In this document: in pieces, positions 1-5,799 of the stretch | How the letters are laid out: the number at the start of each line of letters is the position of its first letter | Position numbering within the stretch: position 1 is the stretch's first letter | NCBI GenBank assembly: GCA_020425885.1 | Contig: JAGQRA010000615.1 | Span: 1 to 6,303, forward strand | Direction of reading: 5' to 3' | Length of the DNA: 6,303 nucleotides | DNA from: Planctomycetota bacterium | GTDB taxonomy: Bacteria; Planctomycetota; UBA1135; UBA2386 | Made by a program: the position numbers and the translations under genes | Notes under the pieces: generated by a model | The model's database searches: none | What the model was told of the DNA's origin: nothing | Seen by the model: only the letters and a program-made list of their open reading frames with translations

Positions 1-2558
1 AGCAGCCAGCGCGCATCGGCCTCGGCAGCCTCGAGGTCGACGCCGAGGCGCGCTCTGAAGGTGCACGCCGCGATCACGGTGAGCTGGCCGAGCATTCCCG
101 GCAGCTGGCCGGCGCGTTCGAGCGCGGCACGGTTGATCAAGGCCTGTTCGAGGGCGCCGGCGTCATCGCCGTGGTCGCGCAGTGCCTGGGCCAGCCGGAA
201 GCGTACGGTGTGGATCTGCGCGTCGTCCGGACCGAGGTGCTCTTCGAGCCACGACACGGTCGGACGCAGCAACGCGATGGCCCGCTCGAGCTCGAAGGTC
301 GCCGCCAGGGCGATGCCCAACGTCTCCACGAGCCGCGCCTGGGCCATACCCGTGGCGGACCATTCGATCGCATCGACGTCGAGATGCCGTTCGATGATCG
401 CGATCGCCTCCTCGGGCTGCTGGCCGTCGATGGCCATGACGGCAAGTCCGTTGACCGCTTGCAGGACCGCGGCGTTGGTTTCCATGTGCGGCGTCGTTCC
501 GTCGCGAATCACGGTCTGGAATCGAGCCGCGGCGGTGGCGGGATCTTGCATTCGACGGGCGAGCTCACCGTCGTTGGCCACCGCCTGCAAGGTGACCCAG
601 TGTGACTCACCGAAGGTCTTCCGCAGCGCGGGGAGCAGCGATTTCGAGATGGCGGCCGACTCCTCGAGGGCGCCCTGTTGGAGCCGCATCGCGAACTGCT
701 CGCTGCGAATGCGGAGGAACGCCGGGTGCTCGTCGGCGTGACCGGCCGCCTGCAACGCCGTCAACGCCGAGTTCAGCTGCTGCTCGGCCGCGGCGAAGTC
801 GCCTTCCGCCATCGACAGTCGGGCTCGGACGGCGGCTTCGTGGCAGAGCTGCTTCAACGTGTGCGGCCGCGCATCAGGAGCCTCGGCCCCGCTGCGATCG
901 GACCGGCCAAGGAGCGCTCGCGCCGCCTTCAGGTCGTGGCGCTGAAGCAGCAGGTCCGCCAGCAGGACTCGCGTCGAGACCGCCTGCTCGACGGTCGCGA
1001 TCGCCAACGCCTGCCGCAGCAGGGTCTCGGCGCGCGCCAGCTCACCGGCGCTCCACAGCCATTGCGCGAACGCCAGCGTGGCCGGGAAGGTGACCGCTCC
1101 GTCAGCAACTCCATCGTCGGTCGCGATCGAGTACGCCTGCTCGAGGTTGCTGCGCGCGGCCTCGAGTTCGCCGAGGCTCAGCAGCACCCGACCCTGCATG
1201 ATCCGGAGCCGGGCCTGAGTCGAAGGGTCGTCGATGGCTGCGGTGCCGAGGCTCTTGTCGAGCGTGTCGATCAGCACCGCGCCCAGGCGACGGTCGATCA
1301 GGTAGGCATCGAGCTCGAGGGCCCCGACGAAGGACTCGAGCAGTCCCGTGACCCGATCCCGTTCCTCGGCGTGCTGTCCGCTTGCCATCACGGTGCGGAT
1401 GAACAGCGTCGTGATGAGGACGGCACCGGCGAGCAGGGCGACGGCCCGCCGATGGCGCCAGACGAAGCGCATGAGCGCCTCGGAGAACGAGCCGGGTCCG
1501 GCCGAGGTCGGTTCGCCCCGGCTCGCCCGCCGCACATCCGCCGCCAGTTCGGAAACCGAGGCGTAGCGGTCTTCGCGTTCAGGTTCGCAGGCCTTGCGGA
1601 TGACCCACTCGAAGCCGTGCGGCAGTTCCTTGCGGGCGGCTCTGGCGATGGCATTGGCCATCGCCGCGTTGCGACCGGGGGACCATATCGGCGTCACCTC
1701 GTCGGCCAACGGCACCTCGCCGGTCATCAGCTCGAACAGCACGACGCCGAGCGAGTAGACGTCGGTGCGCGTGTCGACCGCGGTGGGATCGGTCACACTC
1801 TCCGGGCTCATGTAGGCCGGTGTGCCGATGATCTCCTGCGTCGACCTGCCGGCCGCGAGGGATGCATCCAGCGCGCGGCCGATGCCGAAGTCGATGATGC
1901 GAACGCGGCCCTCCGAGTCCACGAGCACGTTGCTCGGTTTGAGGTCGAGATGCAGCACGGCCTTCTGATGCCCGTGTTGCACTGCCGCGCAGACCTGCAG
2001 GAACAGCTCGATGCGCGCCCTTGCCGACAGCCCGTGTCGGCGCGCGTGGGTGACGATGTCGCAGGCGCCGTCGACGAGTTCCATGGCGAAGAACGGCAGT
2101 TGCCGCTCGCCGGATCGAACGACACCGGCGGTGTGGATCTGGGCGATGCCGGGGTGCTGGAGCCGGGCCAGCAGTTCCTGCTCGCGTTCGAACCGTTGCC
2201 TCGCCCGCTCGGACAGCGGGCCGTAGGCCAGGAACTTGACGGCGACCGGGCGCGGTGGTTGCAGCTGTCGCGCGGCCCACACCACGCTCATCCCGCCGAC
2301 CCCGATCTGCCGCTCGAGGTCGAAGCCGTCGATCTGCAGGTCGCGCGTCAACTCGGCGCCGAGGGTGGCCGCGACCTCGCCGCGCGTCGGGAATCGGCCC
2401 GGGCCGGAAGTGCGCGTCTCGAGCAGCCAGGCCATGGCCCGTCGCCGCAATTCGGGATCGTCACAGTGACGTTCGAGGAAACCAAGCTGCTGTGCTTCGG
2501 GCTGTTGCAGCGTCGAGTCGAGCAGCCGCTGCAGTTCGGGGGGCAGATCGGATGACAT
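1..2558 (-). CDS. Transmembrane Ser/Thr protein kinase with C-terminal TPR region (partial, C-terminus off left edge)
   Basis: A serine/threonine kinase that phosphorylates proteins with ATP at the inner membrane. I translated 852 uninterrupted codons from the ATG at 2558; no stop occurs before the window edge. Residues 1-78 are a helical N-terminus of the sort common in TPR kinases. The kinase domain (about 79-350) has the glycine loop IGVGGMSVV (85-93), ATP lysine K108, helix-C glutamate E126, catalytic loop HLDLKPSN (203-210, D205 and N210), DFG at 223-225, and later GTPAYMSPE and DVYSLGVVLFELMTG. One membrane span lies at about 372-391, preceded by basic WRHRR. The rest is alanine/leucine-rich helical pairs typical of TPRs (for example about 450-480, 495-522 and 575-606), probably outside the cytoplasm. 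The arginine of HRD is leucine. The start is fixed by a strong Shine-Dalgarno 5 nt upstream and by the abutting sigma gene. Kinase identity is very secure; substrate and ligand are unknown, the neighbouring sigma factor being the best candidate target. Confidence 0.95.
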   Translation of the reverse strand, partial: MSSDLPPELQRLLDSTLQQPEAQQLGFLERHCDDPELRRRAMAWLLETRTSGPGRFPTRGEVAATLGAELTRDLQIDGFDLERQIGVGGMSVVWAARQLQPPRPVAVKFLAYGPLSERARQRFEREQELLARLQHPGIAQIHTAGVVRSGERQLPFFAMELVDGACDIVTHARRHGLSARARIELFLQVCAAVQHGHQKAVLHLDLKPSNVLVDSEGRVRIIDFGIGRALDASLAAGRSTQEIIGTPAYMSPESVTDPTAVDTRTDVYSLGVVLFELMTGEVPLADEVTPIWSPGRNAAMANAIARAARKELPHGFEWVIRKACEPEREDRYASVSELAADVRRASRGEPTSAGPGSFSEALMRFVWRHRRAVALLAGAVLITTLFIRTVMASGQHAEERDRVTGLLESFVGALELDAYLIDRRLGAVLIDTLDKSLGTAAIDDPSTQARLRIMQGRVLLSLGELEAARSNLEQAYSIATDDGVADGAVTFPATLAFAQWLWSAGELARAETLLRQALAIATVEQAVSTRVLLADLLLQRHDLKAARALLGRSDRSGAEAPDARPHTLKQLCHEAAVRARLSMAEGDFAAAEQQLNSALTALQAAGHADEHPAFLRIRSEQFAMRLQQGALEESAAISKSLLPALRKTFGESHWVTLQAVANDGELARRMQDPATAAARFQTVIRDGTTPHMETNAAVLQAVNGLAVMAIDGQQPEEAIAIIERHLDVDAIEWSATGMAQARLVETLGIALAATFELERAIALLRPTVSWLEEHLGPDDAQIHTVRFRLAQALRDHGDDAGALEQALINRAALERAGQLPGMLGQLTVIAACTFRARLGVDLEAAEADARWL

Positions 2559-3158
2559 TCAGGCCTCCTCGTGATCCGCGAGCGCCCGTTCGAGCGCCGG
2601 CCGCGCCACGCTCCACAACCGGTCGACCTGACGCCGCGTCAGGCCCATGAGCTGGCCGACCTCTTCGTGGGTCAACCAGAGGAAGATCCGCAGCTCGGCC
2701 ACCCTGGCGCTGGCAGGAGCATTGGCCGCGAGCGCGGACAGCGCTTCCTCCACGGCCATGACGTCGATGTGGCGCGACTCGTAGAGGGCGTCGATCTGCT
2801 CGAGTTCGATGCGCAGTCCGTCAGGCGAACGCTTGCGGGCGCTCCGTCGGCGACGGGCATCGATCAGCAGGCGCCGCATCGCGGTCGCGGCGGCCGCATA
2901 GAAATGTCCGCGACTGGGCCAACGGTACCCTTCGGTGCGTGGCAGCCGCAGCCAGAGATCGTGGACGAGATCGGTGGGCGTCGAGGTGTTGTGGCCGCCG
3001 GACCTGGCCACGGCCGACCGCGCGATCTTGCGCAGCTCGGAGTGCACGAGGGCGAACACGGCATTGTCGGTGCTGGCCGTTCCTGCCTGCCAGCGTCTGA
3101 GGACATCCGTCACGGGCAGGTCGATCAGCGAGCCCTGTTCGTCTGGTGGCTGGGTCAT
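2559..3158 (-). CDS. ECF-type RNA polymerase sigma factor (TIGR02999 / Sigma70_ECF PF07638 type)
   Basis: A 199-residue alternative sigma factor that would direct RNA polymerase to a dedicated promoter set. Region 2 spans about residues 30-110: VFALVHSELRKIA (34-46), TPTDLVHDLWLRL (60-72), then HFYAAAATAMRRLLIDARRRR (85-105), the signature of the TIGR02999 family. Region 4 spans about 135-195, with the helix-turn-helix LTHEEVGQLMGLTRRQVDRL (162-181). There is no C-terminal extension. The ATG at 3158 was chosen because the family-like sequence begins just after it. The frame stays open upstream to about 3377, but that part resembles a different gene (the SGNH remnant). No good ribosome site precedes the start, so its exact position is less certain. 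The stop TGA is immediately followed by the kinase ATG. No anti-sigma factor gene is visible, as expected for kinase-linked ECF factors such as Vibrio EcfP/PknT and Xanthomonas EcfK/PknS. In the region 2.2 acidic motif, threonines replace two residues. Confidence 0.93.
   Translation of the reverse strand: MTQPPDEQGSLIDLPVTDVLRRWQAGTASTDNAVFALVHSELRKIARSAVARSGGHNTSTPTDLVHDLWLRLPRTEGYRWPSRGHFYAAAATAMRRLLIDARRRRSARKRSPDGLRIELEQIDALYESRHIDVMAVEEALSALAANAPASARVAELRIFLWLTHEEVGQLMGLTRRQVDRLWSVARPALERALADHEEA
2564..2570 (-). promoter_or_regulatory. Strong Shine-Dalgarno for the kinase, inside the sigma gene
   Basis: The minus strand reads GAGGAGG here, 5 nt before the kinase ATG, within the last codons of the sigma gene. 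It supports the start at 2558 and allows the kinase to be translated by re-initiation or fresh initiation right after the sigma factor stops. Confidence 0.8.
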
Positions 3159-3242
3159 GAGGTTCGGACGCGGCGTCGACCCGGTCCTCACGAAGAGTCG
3201 AGGCCTGGGCCTGCGAGACGACTTCCGCGGGCAGATGGTATC

Positions 3243-3377
3243 ACCGACCAGGCCGGCGCTGCCCCGGGCTCTGCAGAACTCGACGACGAGCCGGTGCATC
3301 ACGGCGAGCGGTGATGACGTCCCTCGCCAAGCCCTGGCGGCGAAGCCGGCAGGCGGAAGCATGCGCACGGCGGGCAC
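3243..3377 (-). pseudogene. Decayed fragment of an SGNH/GDSL hydrolase gene
   Basis: This stretch is homologous, in the same orientation, to about 4616-4747 inside the intact SGNH hydrolase gene (its residues about 342-385). Read on the minus strand it gives VPAV, then in another frame PGLGEGR, then back in the first frame MHRLVVEFCR. The intact protein has VPAV (342-345), QGLGEGR (352-358) and MHRLVVEFCR (365-374). The matches are in the right order and nearly right spacing but broken by small indels, so it cannot make the protein. The core is 30 bases identical to the intact gene; the flanks are clearly diverged. No catalytic motif is retained. It may be what is left of a duplicated or related hydrolase gene. 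The short length leaves its full extent unclear. Confidence 0.75.
3271..3300. repeat. 30-bp direct repeat, copy 1 (in SGNH remnant)
   Basis: Thirty bases, starting CTGCAGAACTCG and ending CGGTGCATC, are identical to 4650-4679. The similarity continues imperfectly on the right, through a second block CGTCCCTCGCC (3318-3328 against 4698-4708). That makes this part of a homologous gene segment rather than a free-standing repeat. Confidence 0.9.
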
Positions 3378-3540
3378 CAGCCGTCCGGGGATTCCTGGTC
3401 AGGGCCGAATGCCATGCCATGCAATGTCGAGTGGTTGGCGACGCCGCGCGAACAGTAGGATGCTGCCCTTTCAGGCGCTGGAGTCGCCGAACGCCCGGAG
3501 GCGATCGCCACCCAGCGTGACGTCCGTTTCCAAGGGAGAC

Positions 3541-3545
3541 GAGGA
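3541..3545 (+). promoter_or_regulatory. Shine-Dalgarno for the DUF6265 gene
   Basis: GAGGA lies 8 nt before the ATG at 3554, with a further GGGAGA just upstream. This normal spacing supports that start, which also opens directly into a signal peptide. Confidence 0.6.
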
Positions 3546-3553
3546 CACACGAG

Positions 3554-4468
3554 ATGCAGCTACTCTCCGCAGCGTGCCCGCACCCCTGGATCGCAAAGGT
3601 GCTCGTGCTGCTCGCTACCTTCGGCGCCTCCGGATCCGCTTCGGCGCAGGACGAAGATTTGCATGCCCTGGGTGGTGAGTGGCGCTACGTCGCGGATCTC
3701 ACCGAGGGCAAGCCGATCGAGAAGCACGGCCCACCCATGAGCATCAGTTTCGGGTTCCGCTTCGCAGAGGGTGCGGTCATCATGATCCGCGCTCGCCGCG
3801 AAGAGCGCATTCCGATCGACGGCTCGGTCCATGAGGTCCCGTCGACGAGTGCGGCGGGCTCGGTCTCGCGCTGCAGCGGAACGTGGCAGGACGGGGTCCT
3901 CGTGTACGACATGGAGAGCGTGCGTACGCCGAGCAACGAGCGGACCCTGCTGATCCGGAGGAAGTTCCGCCCCACACCCGAGGGCCTTGAAGTACGCGTT
4001 GCCACCGATGGCGGGACGGAGATGGTGGCGCTCTACCGCCATCTCGAGGACATCGAACCGGCCACACCGATCAAGGGGGCGATGAGCGACCTGGCGTGGC
4101 TGGCCGGCGCTTGGGTCGGAACGCGGAACGGACGGTCGATCGAAGAGCGATGGTCGCCGCCTCTTGGCGGCGCCATGCTCGGCGTGTCCCGCACGGTACG
4201 GCGGGACAAGATGACCGGATTCGAGTACCTGCGCATCGTCGAACGCGATGGCAGCCTCGTCTACATCGCCCAACCCGGCGGCAACCCGCCGACCGAGTTC
4301 GTGCTCACCGAACTCGAGAAGGGTCGCGCCGTCTTCAAGAACCCACTCCACAGCTTCCCGCAGAGGATCGTGTACGAGATCACGAAGGGGGGTGGCCTGA
4401 CCGCCAGGATCGGCTTCGCCAATGGCGGCGACTACGAGCCCTTCGAGTTCGAGCGCGAGGCCCGGTAG
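3554..4468 (+). CDS. Exported protein with C-terminal DUF6265 domain
   Basis: A 304-residue protein of unknown function, predicted to be exported. Residues 1-31 form a Sec-type signal peptide: a hydrophobic core (about 13-24, IAKVLVLLATFG) and a cleavage-like ASA before Q32. Residues about 38-165 are a beta-rich module opening LGGEWRYVADLTEGKPIE, with GTWQDGVLVYD (109-119), which looks lipocalin-like; I cannot assign a named family to it. Residues about 178-302 match the DUF6265 pattern: DLAWLAGAWVG (179-189), EERWSPPLGGAMLGVSRTV (197-215), FEYLRI (223-228), and FKNPLHSFPQRIVYE (261-275). DUF6265 proteins are widespread small secreted or periplasmic proteins without an established role. The gene stands alone on its strand and meets the SGNH gene tail to tail with 18 bp between the stops. 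Nothing ties it functionally to the neighbours. Family assignment is by recalled motif pattern, not by a search. Confidence 0.85.
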   Translation: MQLLSAACPHPWIAKVLVLLATFGASGSASAQDEDLHALGGEWRYVADLTEGKPIEKHGPPMSISFGFRFAEGAVIMIRARREERIPIDGSVHEVPSTSAAGSVSRCSGTWQDGVLVYDMESVRTPSNERTLLIRRKFRPTPEGLEVRVATDGGTEMVALYRHLEDIEPATPIKGAMSDLAWLAGAWVGTRNGRSIEERWSPPLGGAMLGVSRTVRRDKMTGFEYLRIVERDGSLVYIAQPGGNPPTEFVLTELEKGRAVFKNPLHSFPQRIVYEITKGGGLTARIGFANGGDYEPFEFEREAR

Positions 4469-4488
4469 CCGACCGATCTGCCGGGCCT
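4458..4488. terminator. Stem-loop across two convergent stop codons, possible bidirectional terminator
   Basis: AGGCCCGG (4458-4465) pairs perfectly with CCGGGCCT (4481-4488). The stem extends inward through TAG/CTG (4466-4468 with 4478-4480, one G-U pair) to 11 bp with a 9-nt loop. The rightward gene's TAG lies wholly in the left arm, and most of the leftward gene's stop lies in the right arm. There is no T-run on either side, so it is not a canonical intrinsic terminator. The very GC-rich stem at a convergent junction nevertheless fits a shared transcript end. Confidence 0.55.
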
Positions 4489-5770
4489 ACTGCAGACCCA
4501 GCCCAGCCGCCGTGAACGCGGCGAGGGTCGGCGCGACCAGGACCTGAGCGTGCTCGTTGGGGTGCATGTCGGCGGGGCTGACCCAGAGCGATTCCTGCGG
4601 CTCGTTCGCCAGCGTCGGCAGCAGGTCGAGGCAGGCGATGCCCTCGGTCCTGCAGAACTCGACGACGAGCCGGTGCATCTTCGCGAACGGATAGAACCGT
4701 CCCTCGCCGAGTCCCTGAAGCAAGGGCCAGACCACGACTGCCGGCACCGCGCCGTGCTGCCTGCACCAGTCGCGGATGCCGAGCAGCGCGCGCTGTGGCG
4801 TGCCGCCGACCCAGTACACATCCGGCGTCTCGTGCTTGTTGCGATACCAGAGGTGATCGGCCGGCAGCGCCATCAGCTCCCCCACCCAGTCGCGCTCGGG
4901 GTCGAGGTCGAGCGCGTCGGCCGCGGCGAGTCCGCGAAACAGATCGCGCAGCAGACGTGAGTTCATCCACCAGCTGCGATCCGTTGCCGGCAGGTCCGTG
5001 TCGGGCAGTGCCGCCGTCCGGTAGTGGCCGAGCTTGCCGTTGCTGACGAACAGATCGTTGAGGCACAGCGATACCAGCACCAGATCGGGCCCGAAGCGGC
5101 CGTGGCGGTGGCGCAGCGCCAGTTCGTATTCGTCGACGTAGGCCGATCCGGTGCCGCCACAGTTCACGACCTGGACCTCGGGCCACCGCGCGCGCAATTC
5201 GGCCTCGATCAGCACCGGCCAGTTGTGCTGCTGCCGCACCCCCCACCCCAGCGTGAACGAATCGCCGAGGCAGACGACCCTCTTGGTGCCCGCGGGCTTC
5301 GCCAGCGTCAGGTCGTCGCGATCGCGCAGGCCGTAGCGATTGAAGCGGTACTCGACGCAGCCATCGGCGTCGAAGTACGGCTGTTGCGGCCCGCGGTAGC
5401 AGATGAAGAACTTCGATCCGGGCTTCCAGGTGACGTTGCCGAGGAGGTTGTCGCGCGGCATCGCGTAGCCGGTGCCGAACCACTCGCTGTCGGCGCCGAT
5501 GGCCGGCGTGGTTTGGAGGCCAGGCGGCAGCACGGGGTTCGGCCACGGCACCTGGATCTGCATCCGGAACTTCAGGTCCTCCTCGGCAGTCGGGTGATCC
5601 GGGACGACGTCGCGGGCCGCGGAACGGAAGTGCATGATCGCCGGCTCCTCCCTTCGCATGGCCCGGTAGGCGACCTCGGCGAGGCCGAACACGACGACCG
5701 TCGTCACGCCGAACAGCAGCAGTCGTTTCGCGTTTTTGGACATCGTGTTCGACGGTGTTGTTGGCAGCAT
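4487..5770 (-). CDS. SGNH/GDSL-family hydrolase, membrane-anchored
   Basis: A 427-residue SGNH-fold esterase or acyltransferase-like enzyme. After basic KNAKR comes one hydrophobic segment (about 17-32, RLLLFGVTTVVVFGLA), a signal anchor that would place the catalytic domain outside the inner membrane. Catalytic blocks are in order: GDSFTLGWG with nucleophile S171 (169-177), NCGGTGS (203-209), SLCLND with N238 (234-239), and DMHPN with D401 and H403 (401-405). The long insert between N238 and the last block is usual for the glycan- or lipid-modifying branch. The gene is divergent from the carbamoyltransferase, a neighbourhood seen elsewhere with SxtJ-type and DUF5989 genes, so a role in modifying a carbamoylated polymer or metabolite is inferred. 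The start could instead be M10 (5743); neither ATG has a good Shine-Dalgarno. A decayed copy of residues about 342-385 lies upstream of the sigma gene. Confidence 0.9.
   Translation of the reverse strand: MLPTTPSNTMSKNAKRLLLFGVTTVVVFGLAEVAYRAMRREEPAIMHFRSAARDVVPDHPTAEEDLKFRMQIQVPWPNPVLPPGLQTTPAIGADSEWFGTGYAMPRDNLLGNVTWKPGSKFFICYRGPQQPYFDADGCVEYRFNRYGLRDRDDLTLAKPAGTKRVVCLGDSFTLGWGVRQQHNWPVLIEAELRARWPEVQVVNCGGTGSAYVDEYELALRHRHGRFGPDLVLVSLCLNDLFVSNGKLGHYRTAALPDTDLPATDRSWWMNSRLLRDLFRGLAAADALDLDPERDWVGELMALPADHLWYRNKHETPDVYWVGGTPQRALLGIRDWCRQHGAVPAVVVWPLLQGLGEGRFYPFAKMHRLVVEFCRTEGIACLDLLPTLANEPQESLWVSPADMHPNEHAQVLVAPTLAAFTAAGLGLQ
4650..4679. repeat. 30-bp direct repeat, copy 2 (in intact SGNH gene)
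   Basis: Identical to 3271-3300. Here it encodes residues around MHRLVVEFCR (365-374) of the intact hydrolase, between the active-site blocks. Confidence 0.9.
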
Positions 5771-5788
5771 ACTTGGCCGAGCTATCCT
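5761..5788 (+). promoter_or_regulatory. Possible sigma-70-like promoter for the carbamoyltransferase
   Basis: TTGGCA (5761-5766) and TATCCT (5783-5788) are 16 nt apart, resembling -35 and -10 boxes. A transcript from it would begin about 5795 and have almost no leader, which agrees with the lack of a Shine-Dalgarno before 5800. The -35 box falls inside the divergent SGNH gene if that gene starts at 5770, but outside it if the start is 5743. The match is by eye and could be chance. Confidence 0.3.
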
Positions 5789-5799
5789 TCTCGCCCCCC

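Larger units (their letters stand above)
3159..3553. other. Divergent intergenic region, 395 bp
   Basis: This gap separates the sigma-kinase operon (leftward) from the DUF6265 gene (rightward) and must hold the promoters of both. Its middle carries a decayed SGNH hydrolase fragment. A short tandem ATGCC/ATGCC/ATGCA run sits near 3409-3423. For the rightward gene, TTGGCG (3435-3440) and TAGGAT (3456-3461) are separated by only 15 nt, too weak to call a promoter. I see no credible intact gene or RNA here; open frames crossing it are arginine- and proline-rich shadows. Confidence 0.6.

Noticed and set aside
61..1093. Several plus-strand open frames at the left end (61-741, 171-605, 602-1093)
   Set aside because: All lie antisense to the kinase TPR region and are rich in Arg, Ser, Ala and Pro with no motif. 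The minus frame reads cleanly to the edge.
678..2555. A 625-codon plus-strand open frame
   Set aside because: It lies exactly codon-to-codon opposite the kinase, whose motifs are unmistakable. It has no recognisable domain and its composition is that of antisense GC-rich coding DNA.
3159..3377. A 73-residue N-terminal extension of the sigma factor
   Set aside because: The frame is open, but the sequence resembles the SGNH hydrolase, not any sigma region, and TIGR02999-type factors begin near the ATG at 3158.
3409..3423. Tandem ATGCC/ATGCC/ATGCA run
   Set aside because: Too short to separate from chance, with no matching second site, so it was not called an operator.
3435..3461. TTGGCG and TAGGAT as a promoter for the DUF6265 gene
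   Set aside because: Each box matches consensus at only about four of six positions and the spacer is 15 nt, below the usual range.
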